Part shown: piece after piece, positions 51,259-59,833 of the stretch
Layout of the letters: every line of letters starts with the position of its first letter
Position numbering within the stretch: position 1 is the first letter of the stretch
Source: UBA11740 sp049273695
GTDB taxonomy: Bacteria > Acidobacteriota > Blastocatellia > Pyrinomonadales > Pyrinomonadaceae
Direction of reading: 5' to 3'
Assembly: GCA_049273695.1 (NCBI GenBank)
Contig: JBASRE010000050.1
Location: 1 to 64,000, forward strand
Length of the DNA: 64,000 nucleotides
The notes under the pieces: generated by a model
Seen by the model: the letters and a program-made list of their open reading frames with translations, nothing else
The model's database searches: none
Told to the model about the DNA's origin: nothing
Position numbers and translations under genes: made by a program

Positions 51259-52185
51259 ATGAATCAACAGCGAGCACTTTTAATAATTTGTCTCGTGCTC
51301 TTCGCAGCAGCATCAGCGCCGGCGCAAACATACAAACCCGGCATTGAACACCAATCGCTGATGAACATGCGTTACTACGAGAACAACGGCGGGTTTCTAG
51401 TCGAAGATTTGCAACTCGTGTTTCCGCCAGCGAACGCCGGCGATGCAAAGCTGGTCGTCACGGATCAAGCGGGAACGGTTGTTGACAGCGTGCCCCTGCG
51501 TTACGAGCGGATGGAGTTTCCCGCTTTTGGCCGTTTTCGGGCCGCGAGCGGTCACCCCGGAAATCTTCGCGTCGGCCGATCGGGAAGCTTTGTCATGTCT
51601 GTGATCGTCGACGGGCAGTCCATTACTTCAATGCCGTTCACGCTTCGCGAAGAGAACAGCAGCGACCCATTCAATCCGGTGAAGCGCTTTGTGCGCGATG
51701 GATCGTGGCGAGACCTCGCTTACTTCACCGTCGTGCCGGACGATCCGAACGGCGAAGTGACTTTCAACTGGTGGATGAGTACGAGCGAACTACCCGGAAT
51801 GAAACAGGGCCAGGTTACGCTTCACCTGCTGGTCAACGGAAAGGAGCTCGCTGCCAGTCGCGGGCCCGTAGTTGCTTCGACTAATGACTGGTACTTCTTC
51901 GCGCACAAACAACTCAATGTTCCGACAATGCCGCGCAATCACTGGCTGACGCTCGCTGACCTCACGAAGCAGAATGGCGAGGTCGCGCTCGTGCTGAAAA
52001 CCAATGGCCAGGCGTTCAAGACTTACAAAATGACTGTCAGCGGCGGACAAATCCAACGCTTGCCGCGCAGTGCGCTGAACTTCGAGCCCCACGCGCAATG
52101 GATCTCGCCGAGGTTCATCGACGTGTCTTCCGGATCGAACTCCAGCTACAAGATGTTTGAGATGTATTGGGTGAAGAAGCAGTGA
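51259..52185 (+). CDS. Secreted protein, unknown function
   Basis: The 308-residue protein has a signal peptide (ALLIICLVLFAAASAPAQ) and a beta-rich mature domain (LVVTDQAGTVVDSVPLRYERMEFPAFGRFR; VTLHLLVNGKELAASR). Its last residues (SYKMFEMYWVKKQ) resemble a remnant at 56723-56782. A GGGAGGACAAGG ribosome site supports the start. No family is known to me. Paralogues of the C-terminus may have been duplicated and lost. Confidence 0.7.
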   Translation: MNQQRALLIICLVLFAAASAPAQTYKPGIEHQSLMNMRYYENNGGFLVEDLQLVFPPANAGDAKLVVTDQAGTVVDSVPLRYERMEFPAFGRFRAASGHPGNLRVGRSGSFVMSVIVDGQSITSMPFTLREENSSDPFNPVKRFVRDGSWRDLAYFTVVPDDPNGEVTFNWWMSTSELPGMKQGQVTLHLLVNGKELAASRGPVVASTNDWYFFAHKQLNVPTMPRNHWLTLADLTKQNGEVALVLKTNGQAFKTYKMTVSGGQIQRLPRSALNFEPHAQWISPRFIDVSSGSNSSYKMFEMYWVKKQ

Positions 52186-52194
52186 GATGTTTGC

Positions 52195-52290
52195 CGGCTT
52201 TGCCTTTGCGACTTTTCGTCTTTGCGTGAAATGCGTTTTTGGAGACCGGCTGTTTCACGCAAAGGCGCCTGGCCGCAAAGAAACGCAATG
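52195..52290. repeat. TTTGCGTC-type palindromic intergenic repeat
   Basis: TTTGCGACTTTTCGTCTTTGCG and GTTTCACGCAAAGGCGCC form inverted arms, matching the element at 5757-5850. It lies between convergent genes. Confidence 0.6.
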
Positions 52291-52316
52291 TAAGTCAATC
52301 GCTCGGGCGAGCACAG

Positions 52317-53144
52317 TCATTTTGCCGGGAGGTCTTTTGCTGCCAGCGCTACCCACTGGGGGAAGTTCTTGCAGACAGCTACTCTGTACGACTCAGGCTT
52401 CTGGTTAAAAATATCAGCGTACGATTTGCGGCTGGCCTCGCGTCCTTTCAAAACTTCCTCGCGAGTCTTACCTTCCTTTTCATAGATGCCGAAGATATCC
52501 ACCGAGGCGAAAGGTGAAGACTTAAACGCCGCGTCGTTCGCAGCTTTATGTTCTGGAAATCGTTCGGCGCAGACGCTCTGGTAATCACTCAGCTTCCAGG
52601 CCCACGCCGGCAAAGCATCTATCGTCCGCGCGCTTTGAACTATCTCCAGAATCTTGCGAACGTCATTAGGATCGTTGGATTGAATCAGGAAATTGATGAC
52701 CGCCGTACCATTCACTGAGAATCCCTGAGTCAGAAGCACGAATTCGCCGGGAGCCGGACGCGTATCGGTGATGGTCACGTAATGAACTTCGGGCGCCGTC
52801 CCATAAGTGCGAAACTGCAGTGCCTTTTCTTTCGACCGGCTGACGTACTGCGACAACTCGGCGGTGATGGCGGCGCGCCTCTTGCTCACTTCGATAGTGA
52901 TGTCGCGCGCGCCGACGGATATCTCACAGTGACGAAGTTCACCTTTACAAAGGATTCTCGGGCCCATCGTGTAGTGAGGTGGGCCAAAACTATGCTCAAA
53001 GCTCGCCGGCACACTCCATTTAATTCGACCGACTGCGAAATAATTGTGAATGGTTTCTGCGGGAGACGTTTGGGCAAACAGAACCGGGCAAACGATCGTG
53101 CCCAGCGTCACCGCGGCCAATGCTAACTTGAAAACGATCTTCAT
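52317..53144 (-). CDS. Secreted protein, unknown function
   Basis: The 275-residue protein has a signal peptide (LALAAVTLGTIVCPVLFAQ). The mature region contains a repeated Cys pair (RILCKGELRHCEISVG) and a C-terminal helical part with YQSVCAERFPEH and YRVAVCKNFPQW. No catalytic motif or known family is visible. It converges with the gene at 51259, with the TTTGCGTC repeat between. Confidence 0.65.
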   Translation of the reverse strand: MKIVFKLALAAVTLGTIVCPVLFAQTSPAETIHNYFAVGRIKWSVPASFEHSFGPPHYTMGPRILCKGELRHCEISVGARDITIEVSKRRAAITAELSQYVSRSKEKALQFRTYGTAPEVHYVTITDTRPAPGEFVLLTQGFSVNGTAVINFLIQSNDPNDVRKILEIVQSARTIDALPAWAWKLSDYQSVCAERFPEHKAANDAAFKSSPFASVDIFGIYEKEGKTREEVLKGREASRKSYADIFNQKPESYRVAVCKNFPQWVALAAKDLPAK

Positions 53145-53316
53145 CAGGACTTCGCACCAGCGGGCGGGCGGATTGTATTTCTATTCGCCGGCGAGATTCA
53201 AGGTTTTGTCACCGCCAGGACCTGATCAAATCCAGCACTTAAGCTTAAATTACGCCGGTAAAAGATTCACGCAGCCCGAGCGGCCCCGAGCATGCTCTTA
53301 TGACGCTTCGAACATG

Positions 53317-53673
53317 TCAGTATGGTTTCTGAAAATTGTCCATTGAGAAGATCGGCAATAGTGATTTCGCATAATCATACTGCTCAAGATTAAACAGGGT
53401 GTATGCGAAATTTGCCGACTGAACATTTTCCGCGCACAAAATCGCGACGACTTGCCCGGTGCCGGAACGCCCGGGCGCAGGGCCATAGCCAGGGTTCGTC
53501 TTCACGACAATAATTTTCTTCACGTCGCCGGTAATGACGGAGCCGTCTGACTGAATGTGGCTGGCGACAATGACCGCCATGTATTCCGGCAGCGTTGTTG
53601 GTGGATTCGAGCTGTTGCCGGGGCCGCTACTCCAGTCGAACGCACGCCACTTCACTGGACTCTCATCGAACAT
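53317..53673 (-). CDS. Small conserved-looking protein, unknown function
   Basis: The 118-residue protein has a beta-rich centre (MAVIVASHIQSDGSVITGDVKKIIVVKTNPGYGPAPGRSGTGQVVAILC). Its ATG overlaps the 3' end of the MddA-like gene upstream by 11 bases, so translation is probably coupled. It has no signal peptide. It could be the remnant of a larger exported protein, but nothing is recognised. Confidence 0.55.
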   Translation of the reverse strand: MFDESPVKWRAFDWSSGPGNSSNPPTTLPEYMAVIVASHIQSDGSVITGDVKKIIVVKTNPGYGPAPGRSGTGQVVAILCAENVQSANFAYTLFNLEQYDYAKSLLPIFSMDNFQKPY

Positions 53674-54427
53674 GTTCCCTCTGCTCCGGAACGGAGCGAC
53701 GGCGTGAGAATGGAATTAGCATCGGCACTGATCGGCGGTAAGCCTGGTAGGCGTCCCCGTGCTCGCGCGCCAAGTCCCGTTCCTCGAATTGAATCGCAAT
53801 GAGGATGTAGGCGGTCGTGGCGATTGAGAAAAGCAGATGCGCCACTGTCATCGTCGGCGTACTCCAGAAAGCAAACAACCAACCCACGTAGAGCGGGTGG
53901 CGGACGAGTCGGTACGGACCCGGTGTCCCGAATTGCAGGGTGGTGTAGGAACGCCCCCGCAGATACAGCCATACCTGGCGCAGTCCGAACAGATCGAAGT
54001 GATTAATCAGGAAAGTCGAAAACAGCACCAGCCCCCAGCCGAAGGCGAACAAGGTGCGCAGCACAAGCTGTCCGAACAGGTCTTCAACAGACCACACTAC
54101 GCCGCCCAACGGCCGCCACTGCCAGAACATAAGGATGAGAGCCAGACTGGAGAACAAGACATAAGTTGAACGTTCCAGCGGCTTCGGCACGATTTGAGTC
54201 CACCAATCTTTGAACCACTTTCGTGCCATGAGGCTATGCTGCAGCGCGAAGGCCGCCAACAGCCCAATGTCTATCGCGAGCGAGACTGCGAGTGGATCAC
54301 GCGCGGCTCCGTCGAGAGTTGTGGGCACACCGAAGTTGCCGACGAACCCGAGCGCGTAAAGAAACGTTCCCAGAAAGATCAAATAGCTGAGACTTCCGTA
54401 GAGGAAGAATGTGATTCGTTTAAGCAC
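53663..54427 (-). CDS. mddA: MddA-like methanethiol S-methyltransferase, membrane
   Basis: The 254-residue integral membrane protein has six or so helices (SLSYLIFLGTFLYALGFVG; LSLAIDIGLLAAFALQHSLMA; STYVLFSSLALILMFWQW) and the C-terminal motif RHPLYVGWLFAFWSTPTMTVAHLLFSIATTAYILIAIQFEERDL, which matches the NnrU/isoprenylcysteine methyltransferase-like MddA family. MddA methylates methanethiol with S-adenosylmethionine to dimethyl sulphide. The family assignment is strong; the substrate is inferred. It overlaps a decarboxylase remnant upstream and a small gene downstream. Confidence 0.8.
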   Translation of the reverse strand: MLKRITFFLYGSLSYLIFLGTFLYALGFVGNFGVPTTLDGAARDPLAVSLAIDIGLLAAFALQHSLMARKWFKDWWTQIVPKPLERSTYVLFSSLALILMFWQWRPLGGVVWSVEDLFGQLVLRTLFAFGWGLVLFSTFLINHFDLFGLRQVWLYLRGRSYTTLQFGTPGPYRLVRHPLYVGWLFAFWSTPTMTVAHLLFSIATTAYILIAIQFEERDLAREHGDAYQAYRRSVPMLIPFSRRRSVPEQREHVR

Positions 54428-54834
54428 TGGTGTACCTCCGTATCTGGCGTCGTGTCGCGACGGATGAATAATTGGGTTTTAAGTTTCTGACCCCACCGAG
54501 CGATGGCTTCGAACAGCGTGTCGACTTCTTCTACTAAGGTGCTGTCCGACTCAATCAACATTCGCATCGCCACCCGCCCGTCAACGCGAGTCGCCCGGAC
54601 GAGGTCGAGACCTTCGCGCTGGACGGCGGTAACGATCTCTTCGTTAATGTGGTCGAGCAGCGCCTGAACTTGAGGATCCTGACGCTCGGCGAGCCCGTTG
54701 GGCAGATAACGAAAGCAGTAGACGGGAAAGCTCGGGTCGCAGAGCACTTCAAAGTCGGGGTGTTCGCGGACGAGGTTGTGTAGGTGACTGACCAGGTCAA
54801 GGTTATTCGAGACGTCTTCTTCCATACACGGCAT
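54379..54834 (-). pseudogene. PLP-dependent aromatic-amino-acid-type decarboxylase, C-terminal fragment
   Basis: The 151-residue product has SHLHNLVREHPDFEVLCDPSFPVYCFRYLPNG, then LLDHINEEIVTAVQREGLDLVRATRVDGRVAMRMLIESDSTLVEEVDTLFEAI. This is the small C-terminal domain of group II (aromatic L-amino acid, glutamate-type) decarboxylases. The PLP-binding large domain with its Lys is absent upstream, so the enzyme cannot work alone. It overlaps the mddA-like gene by 49 bases. A remnant after deletion is the simplest explanation, although a retained small protein is possible. Confidence 0.65.
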
Positions 54835-54984
54835 GATGAGACTTTGGCCGTGACTTGGGTATGGGAGTTTCGTCCCGATCTGCGTATACTCCGGCGCTCA
54901 ATGCCGGGACATTAGTCCTATTCACGCACGGAAAGATCCTGTCCTATGGTTAACCCGGTCTGACTAGTTGAGAAGGACGAACTT

Positions 54985-55428
54985 ATGTCTACAAAGTTGA
55001 ACGAAACCCAAATCGAAGCACAGCTCAGAGTCGTCGATGAACACATGCGTGCCGAAAACGCTGGTGACTTAAACGGCATCATGAACACTTTTGGAGAACG
55101 GCCGACGTTCATGCTCAACGGTGACACGCTCGCGGGACAGGAAAGTATTCGTGCCTTTTATGAAGGCTTCGGATTTGGAGGCCAAGGCGGCTTCAGCGAT
55201 ATTCACGTTGACGAGAGACAACGCCACGTCAGCAATGACGTTGTCGTCCTTGAAGTGATGGTGACTGGCGAACACACCGGCACATGGCAGGGTATTCCGG
55301 CGACGGGAAAAAGGTTCGAAGTTCCACTGTGCGCCGTCTTTGTGTTCGATGGCGAAGGAAAGCTCGCCGGTGAAAGGGTGTACATGGATGGTGCGCTGCT
55401 GTTAAAACAGCTCGGGATCCTCTCCTGA
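54985..55428 (+). CDS. SnoaL-like (ester cyclase/nuclear transport factor 2-like) protein
   Basis: The 147-residue protein fits the SnoaL/NTF2-like alpha+beta cone. It has QLRVVDEHMRAENAGDLNGIMNTFGERPTFMLNG, then AGQESIRAFYEGF and EVMVTGEHTGTWQGIPATGKRFEVPLCAVFVFDGEGKLAGERVYMDGALLLKQLG. Members catalyse cyclisation or isomerisation, or bind small ligands; the activity is not predictable. A AGAAGGACG ribosome site precedes the ATG. It is transcribed in the same direction as the hydrolase-LuxR gene, 119 bp downstream. Confidence 0.8.
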   Translation: MSTKLNETQIEAQLRVVDEHMRAENAGDLNGIMNTFGERPTFMLNGDTLAGQESIRAFYEGFGFGGQGGFSDIHVDERQRHVSNDVVVLEVMVTGEHTGTWQGIPATGKRFEVPLCAVFVFDGEGKLAGERVYMDGALLLKQLGILS

Positions 55429-55547
55429 CGCACCAGTGGTATTCAAAGTCGCTAAACTGACTCTGCAGCGTAAACCGTGATCTGATAAGGGAATTGGGAG
55501 GCGAGTTGTACGTTGGTGGCGTCTTAGAATGTATCCACGATGACGCA

Positions 55548-56627
55548 ATGAAAAAGGCAACCCAGCGAATTCGATATGTCCGTACGACGGATGGAGTACA
55601 ACTCGCCTGGGCCGAGGCGGGCACGGGACCCGTGATAATCAAGGCCGCGAATTGGCTTACTCACCTCGAGTACGAGTGGGAAAGCCCGGTTTGGCGACAC
55701 TGGATCCGATTCTTCAGCGACCATTTCCGCTACATCCGTTACGACGAGCGGGGTTGTGGAATGACCGGCCGGAACACCGGCGACCTCTCGCTCGAACGCT
55801 GGGTTGCGGACGTAGAGGATATCGTCGCGGCGGCTAACCTGCAGGAGCCGTTCTCCCTTTTGGGCATTTCGCAGGGTGGTGCGATCTGTGCAGCCTACGC
55901 GGTCAAACATCCAGAGCGCGTCTCGAAACTCGTGCTCTACGGAGGCTATGCGCGCGGGCCATTTCGCCGCGCCGACCCGGAACGGGCGAGCTTCTATCAG
56001 GCGATGATTGATCTCGTGCGTTTGGAATGGGGAAGCGATAACCCCACCTTTCGTCAAGTCTTTACTTCGCGGTTCATCCCCGAAGGAAGCGAAGAACAGA
56101 TCGGCTGGTACAACGAGCTCTGTCGCAAGACTTTGACTCCGGATATAGCCGCTCGTCTCCTCGAGTCGCGGGCTATGGTTGACGTCACGGCGCTGCTTGG
56201 CGAGGTGCGAGCACCGACCCTGGTGCTGCACGCGCGTGGAGATGCGGTCGTTCCGATCGCGGAAGGTCACATCCTCGCTGCCGGGATACCCGGCGCGCAG
56301 TTCGTCGAACTCGACTCGAACAACCACATCCTCCTCGAGAGCGAGCCGGCGTGGGAACGCTTTTGCCATGAGGTGTTGGGGTTTTTGGGTTTGAAGGGGT
56401 CGACCCACAGCGAGGACCCCGCGTTCGCAGCCCTTTCACCGCGTGAGCGAGAGGTGCTGAGACTTATCACTAAGGGACTCGGTAACGCGCAAATCGCTGA
56501 GCAGTTGTCGATCAGTGAAAAGACGGTCCGGAATCATGTCTCGAACCTCTTCGACAAGCTTGGCGTGTGGACCCGTGCCCAAGCCATCGTGTTCGCGATC
56601 GAACGCGGTTTTAGAGCTGATGAGTAG
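55548..56627 (+). CDS. Alpha/beta hydrolase fused to LuxR-type HTH
   Basis: The 359-residue protein joins an alpha/beta hydrolase domain (residues about 1-285) to a C-terminal LuxR/GerE helix-turn-helix (about 300-355). The hydrolase has the nucleophile elbow LLGISQGGAICA, an acid in HARGDAVVPIA and the catalytic His in SNNHILLES. The HTH is LSPREREVLRLITKGLGNAQIAEQLSISEKTVRNHVSNLFDKLGV. Such fusions may sense or process a small ester or lactone-like signal while binding DNA. I use the ATG at 55548 because the hydrolase fold begins there. No partner gene is obvious besides the SnoaL-like gene upstream. Confidence 0.85.
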   Translation: MKKATQRIRYVRTTDGVQLAWAEAGTGPVIIKAANWLTHLEYEWESPVWRHWIRFFSDHFRYIRYDERGCGMTGRNTGDLSLERWVADVEDIVAAANLQEPFSLLGISQGGAICAAYAVKHPERVSKLVLYGGYARGPFRRADPERASFYQAMIDLVRLEWGSDNPTFRQVFTSRFIPEGSEEQIGWYNELCRKTLTPDIAARLLESRAMVDVTALLGEVRAPTLVLHARGDAVVPIAEGHILAAGIPGAQFVELDSNNHILLESEPAWERFCHEVLGFLGLKGSTHSEDPAFAALSPREREVLRLITKGLGNAQIAEQLSISEKTVRNHVSNLFDKLGVWTRAQAIVFAIERGFRADE

Positions 56628-56722
56628 ATGAGACTGTACGATTAGTGCTCAGCGACGAACGCCATTCATCGCCAGGTTTGGGAAGTGCGCCTGTCATTCG
56701 TGTGGCAGATCGGCAACTGTGG

Positions 56723-56782
56723 GCTCAAGCTTCGATTACGCCGGTAAAAAGATGCTTGAGATGTATTGGCGCAAGAAGCAGT
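56723..56782 (+). pseudogene. Remnant C-terminus of a paralogue of the 51259-52185 protein
   Basis: The frame gives GSSFDYAGKKMLEMYWRKKQ and a stop, closely matching the end of the protein at 51259-52185 (NSSYKMFEMYWVKKQ). The rest of the gene is gone, and nothing upstream resembles it. Confidence 0.6.
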
Positions 56783-56791
56783 GAACGCGAA

Positions 56792-57700
56792 TCACTCGTG
56801 CGCGACTAGATCCGGAGTGACGGTTTTTTGCTTGCGCCGCGCTTCGCTAAACATGTGAGCAATCACCGACGCGATGATGATGGCGCCTCCGACAATTGCC
56901 CATCCTGACGGGCGCTCGCCAATGAACATGAACACCCAAATCGGATTCAGCACCGGTTCGATGTAGCCGATGATGCCGGCGTCGAGCGAGCGCACGCCGC
57001 GCGCCATTGCCGACGTGAACAGCAGGTAAGCGAAACCAATCTGGATGATCCCGAGATATGCGACCGCGGCGAAGTCATTCGGCGTTATTCCTCTCTGAAC
57101 TGCACCGAAGAACGCGGGGGCACAAATGATTACTACCAGCAGGTTGCCATAGATCGTTGAGACAGCTCGGTTGACCTGCCGCGCTTTCGAATGGCGCAGC
57201 AGCAGAAAGAAGAAGGCGAAACAAACGCCGGAAGCTAACGCGAAGAGATTGCCGGTAACGTCCTCCGGTCTCAACTTGCCGCCGAAAAACAGCGACATGC
57301 CGGCGAGGCAGGCGGCCACGGTTATGAAATCCCGCGCGCGAAACTTCTCTTTGTAGAAGAGCGGCTCCAGCAAGAGCACGTAAACCGGCGCTGTGTATTG
57401 CAGAAAGATCGCGTTCGCCGCGGTCGTTAGTTTTGTGGCGAGCACAAACAACAGCAGGAGCGCCGCATAAAGAACTGCGGTAATCGCGCTGATACGATTG
57501 AGGCCGAGGCCTTCGCGCCGCGTGAAGATCGCGATGGTGATGGCCGCCAGCAGCGAACGTCCGAACGAAAGTTCAAACGCAGAGAGTTCAGTCGCTTTGA
57601 TGAAGAGGCCGCCGGTGCTCCAAAGGATGGCAGCTCCCATTACGAGCAGGAGCGGCGAGACCGTTACGGATTGGGTTGCAGGATTAGAGTTGCCGGCCAC
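56792..57700 (-). CDS. EamA-family (DMT) transporter
   Basis: The 302-residue protein has ten predicted membrane helices in two EamA repeats (LLVMGAAILWSTGGLFIKATELSAFELSFGRSLLAAITIAIF; NLFALASGVCFAFFFLLLRHSKARQVNRAVSTIYGNLLVVIICAPAFF; SLDAGIIGYIEPVLNPIWVFMFIGERPSGWAIVGGAIIIASVI). It probably exports a small metabolite such as an amino acid or nucleoside; the substrate is unknown. It is a monocistronic minus-strand gene. Confidence 0.85.
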   Translation of the reverse strand: MAGNSNPATQSVTVSPLLLVMGAAILWSTGGLFIKATELSAFELSFGRSLLAAITIAIFTRREGLGLNRISAITAVLYAALLLLFVLATKLTTAANAIFLQYTAPVYVLLLEPLFYKEKFRARDFITVAACLAGMSLFFGGKLRPEDVTGNLFALASGVCFAFFFLLLRHSKARQVNRAVSTIYGNLLVVIICAPAFFGAVQRGITPNDFAAVAYLGIIQIGFAYLLFTSAMARGVRSLDAGIIGYIEPVLNPIWVFMFIGERPSGWAIVGGAIIIASVIAHMFSEARRKQKTVTPDLVAHE

Positions 57701-57732
57701 CGATGCAGTCGAAAGACGAAAAGAACAACGCC

Positions 57733-58203
57733 TTATTTTAGACGCGTGCGCTTGAATAGAACCTTATTAATCGACGTCGAGTGCTCCTGAATGACTTTGT
57801 TGTTCTTAGTCAATGAATACGTCATTACGTCCTTTCCGGTCGAAGGACACTTCTCGCTGCGACAAAACTTGAACTCGTAAATCTGTTCGTCGTCCCCAGT
57901 GGTCATCCGGACACGATAAAGGTCAGTCTCGCTGGTCTCTTTCAGCTCATAATTCTTGAATACGCGGCTGAACTGGATTTTGTCATTGTAAAGGTACCCG
58001 CGTGTGAATTGGATGTCGTTTTTTGAAAAAACAAACGTCTCAACCCGGTCCGAGTTCGACTCAGCCACATTCGCCCACTCACCAATTATCCACTCCGGGG
58101 GATTGAATTTGGCTTTCGAGTCTGGTGAGCCCCCGGCAACTTGTCCGCTTAAAGAGATGACCGCAAGGGAAAGAATCACCAGATAAGTAGCTCGTTTCGT
58201 CAT
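57733..58203 (-). CDS. Secreted protein, unknown function
   Basis: With the ATG at 58203 the protein is 156 residues long with a signal peptide (LVILSLAVISLSGQVAGG). The mature part resembles a single-domain beta-barrel such as lipocalin-like proteins (EWIIGEWANVAESNSDRVETFVFSKNDIQFTRGYLYNDKIQF), with a CRSEKC pair in the middle. A longer in-frame extension overlaps the ferredoxin gene and is unlikely. Confidence 0.65.
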   Translation of the reverse strand: MTKRATYLVILSLAVISLSGQVAGGSPDSKAKFNPPEWIIGEWANVAESNSDRVETFVFSKNDIQFTRGYLYNDKIQFSRVFKNYELKETSETDLYRVRMTTGDDEQIYEFKFCRSEKCPSTGKDVMTYSLTKNNKVIQEHSTSINKVLFKRTRLK

Positions 58204-58262
58204 GTGTTTTCTCTGCGGCTTTCTTTCCTTTGCGGCTTTGCGAGATGCTCTCAGCAACCAAT

Positions 58263-59345
58263 CTAGTTCGCGACGTCGCCTGATGTTTTCGCGGACTCGG
58301 GTACCGCATCCTGATGACCAAAAGTCGCATCGCCCGTCTGTTTTGACTGTTTGAGATACTTTCCAAATTGCCCATTCCAGGGCGGGATCACAATCGAGAC
58401 GGCGCCGCTGGCCTGCGCCTGACACGCCAAACGAATCAGAGGTTTTGGTTCAGCCGTGTCGATGTAGCCGAATTCTTTGATCTTCGTCCCCTCGCGCGCC
58501 GCAACGTCGGAAAGCTTCTCCGCGCCGCCCAGCAAGCCAACCCAGCACGTGCCGCATGAAGCTGAGCGACATTCGACCGGGATCGGGCCTTCAATTCGTC
58601 TCGGATCGATCGCGGTCCAGTCGCGCGACTGATCTTCGGCGGCGCCCCACGCAAGGTCCTGGGCCTCGCGCAGTTTGTATTTAGCTCCGTTATCATTCTC
58701 GTTCCACGTGACTGTCCACTGCTTATCAACAGTCTTGAGAAAGCCTAACCAGCCCTGACCGTCATCCTTCGCCCGGGCATTCAAGATGTGTTCAGGACTT
58801 CGCTTAACGTGTTGTTTGTCGATCGCGAGCGTGCCCGGCGCGGCTTTGAATGCTTCGAGTCCGACCTGGCGCACAGTCATGAATGCAACTGCCGTAATGC
58901 CGACGAGCAGCGACTCGTCCTTTTTCAGTTCTGCAGCCAGGGTACAAGCGACTGAGTAAACCTGCTCCGCGAGCACAGCGTGGACACTAACTTCTGCTTT
59001 CTCACCGGCCAACGACTGCTGAAGTCTATGCCACTCATCCGCATACTGCTCGACCGCGGCTTTAACCTGGGGCCAAAAACGATGCCCATAAAGAAAGTGG
59101 TGCGACGAATCGATCTGGGCTCTCAGTTCGTAATCGCCCTGAAGAAGCAGCTCGCGGGCGAGCTTCTCGCGATCGTCAGTCTCCTGAAGCGCGCGATGGA
59201 GAGACAGCGGGTAAAACGCGAACCAGATTTGCGTCGCGTTGCGGTCGACTTCGTGAACAGTGCGCAACAACGTCGCGAGCGCGGCCGCCCAGGCCTCTTC
59301 GGTCTGTTGTTCCAGGTACGTTTCGAAAGCAGTTTTCATGATCAC
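58263..59345 (-). CDS. Helical protein fused to a C-terminal 2Fe-2S ferredoxin domain
   Basis: The 360-residue protein has an N-terminal all-helical region of about 180 residues (TYLEQQTEEAWAAALATLLRTVHEVDRNATQIWFAFYPLSL; AVLAEQVYSVACTLAAELKKDESLLVG), a linker (SPEHILNARAKDDGQGWLGFL), and a C-terminal plant-type 2Fe-2S domain. That domain has the cluster pattern PVECRSASCGTCWVGLLGG (Cys-x4-Cys-x2-Cys) and a fourth Cys in IRLACQAQASG. Electron transfer is likely, but the partner is not known. The fusion is unusual. It is a cytoplasmic protein without a signal peptide. Confidence 0.8.
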   Translation of the reverse strand: MIMKTAFETYLEQQTEEAWAAALATLLRTVHEVDRNATQIWFAFYPLSLHRALQETDDREKLARELLLQGDYELRAQIDSSHHFLYGHRFWPQVKAAVEQYADEWHRLQQSLAGEKAEVSVHAVLAEQVYSVACTLAAELKKDESLLVGITAVAFMTVRQVGLEAFKAAPGTLAIDKQHVKRSPEHILNARAKDDGQGWLGFLKTVDKQWTVTWNENDNGAKYKLREAQDLAWGAAEDQSRDWTAIDPRRIEGPIPVECRSASCGTCWVGLLGGAEKLSDVAAREGTKIKEFGYIDTAEPKPLIRLACQAQASGAVSIVIPPWNGQFGKYLKQSKQTGDATFGHQDAVPESAKTSGDVAN

Positions 59346-59454
59346 CGTGTTCAGACAGGAATTTCTCGCCCCAGGAAAACGTGTAGTTTAACAGCAATCG
59401 GATGTTCCGAAAACGCTGGAGTCCTGCCTTCCATGTCTCAAGGCTCTGATTCAC

Positions 59455-59720
59455 ACCTCGCCAGCCCGCGAAGCGGGCGTCAGCATAAAGCCTGGGGCGT
59501 AAGCCCCAGGATCGACATTGCCACCTCGCCAGCCCACGTAGGTGGGCGTCAGCCGTATCGAAATACGGTGTAATTGGTCGTGATGCCGAAGCTGTGTGGT
59601 CTTGCGGAACTGATTAGGAGATCTGTCGCCCGCTTCGCGGGCTACGGCAATCCTATTCGCCGGCGATCCCGGGGCTTACGCCTCGGGTTTTATGCTGGCG
59701 CGCGCTCCGCGCGCTCCTCA
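59455..59720. repeat. REP-like repeat cluster
   Basis: Repeated palindromic units (CCAGCCCGCGAAGCGGGCGTC, GGGGCGTAAGCCCC, CCCACGTAGGTGGGCGTC, CGCCCGCTTCGCGGGC) fill the space between the ferredoxin-fusion gene and the gene at 59834. The arrangement resembles BIME-like arrays. Confidence 0.75.
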
Positions 59721-59741
59721 TGAGTCGATCACAACAGACAG

Positions 59742-59795
59742 AAAAACTCCACGCGAAACGAGATTTGGTCTCACTTCGCGTGGAGTAGTTTTTTA
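59742..59795. terminator. Bidirectional hairpin terminator
   Basis: AAAAACTCCACGCGAAACGAG and CTCACTTCGCGTGGAGTAG pair as a stem of about 12 bp around ATTTGG, with an A-run on the left and TTTTTT on the right. It can terminate transcripts coming from either side, most likely that of the minus-strand gene at 59834-60226. Confidence 0.8.
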
Positions 59796-59833
59796 CCAAG
59801 GCGCGGGCAAAAAAACCGCGATTCAGCTGAGTG

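Noticed and set aside
55524..56408. Long minus-strand frame over the hydrolase-LuxR gene
   Set aside because: Mirror of a gene with clear motifs on the plus strand.
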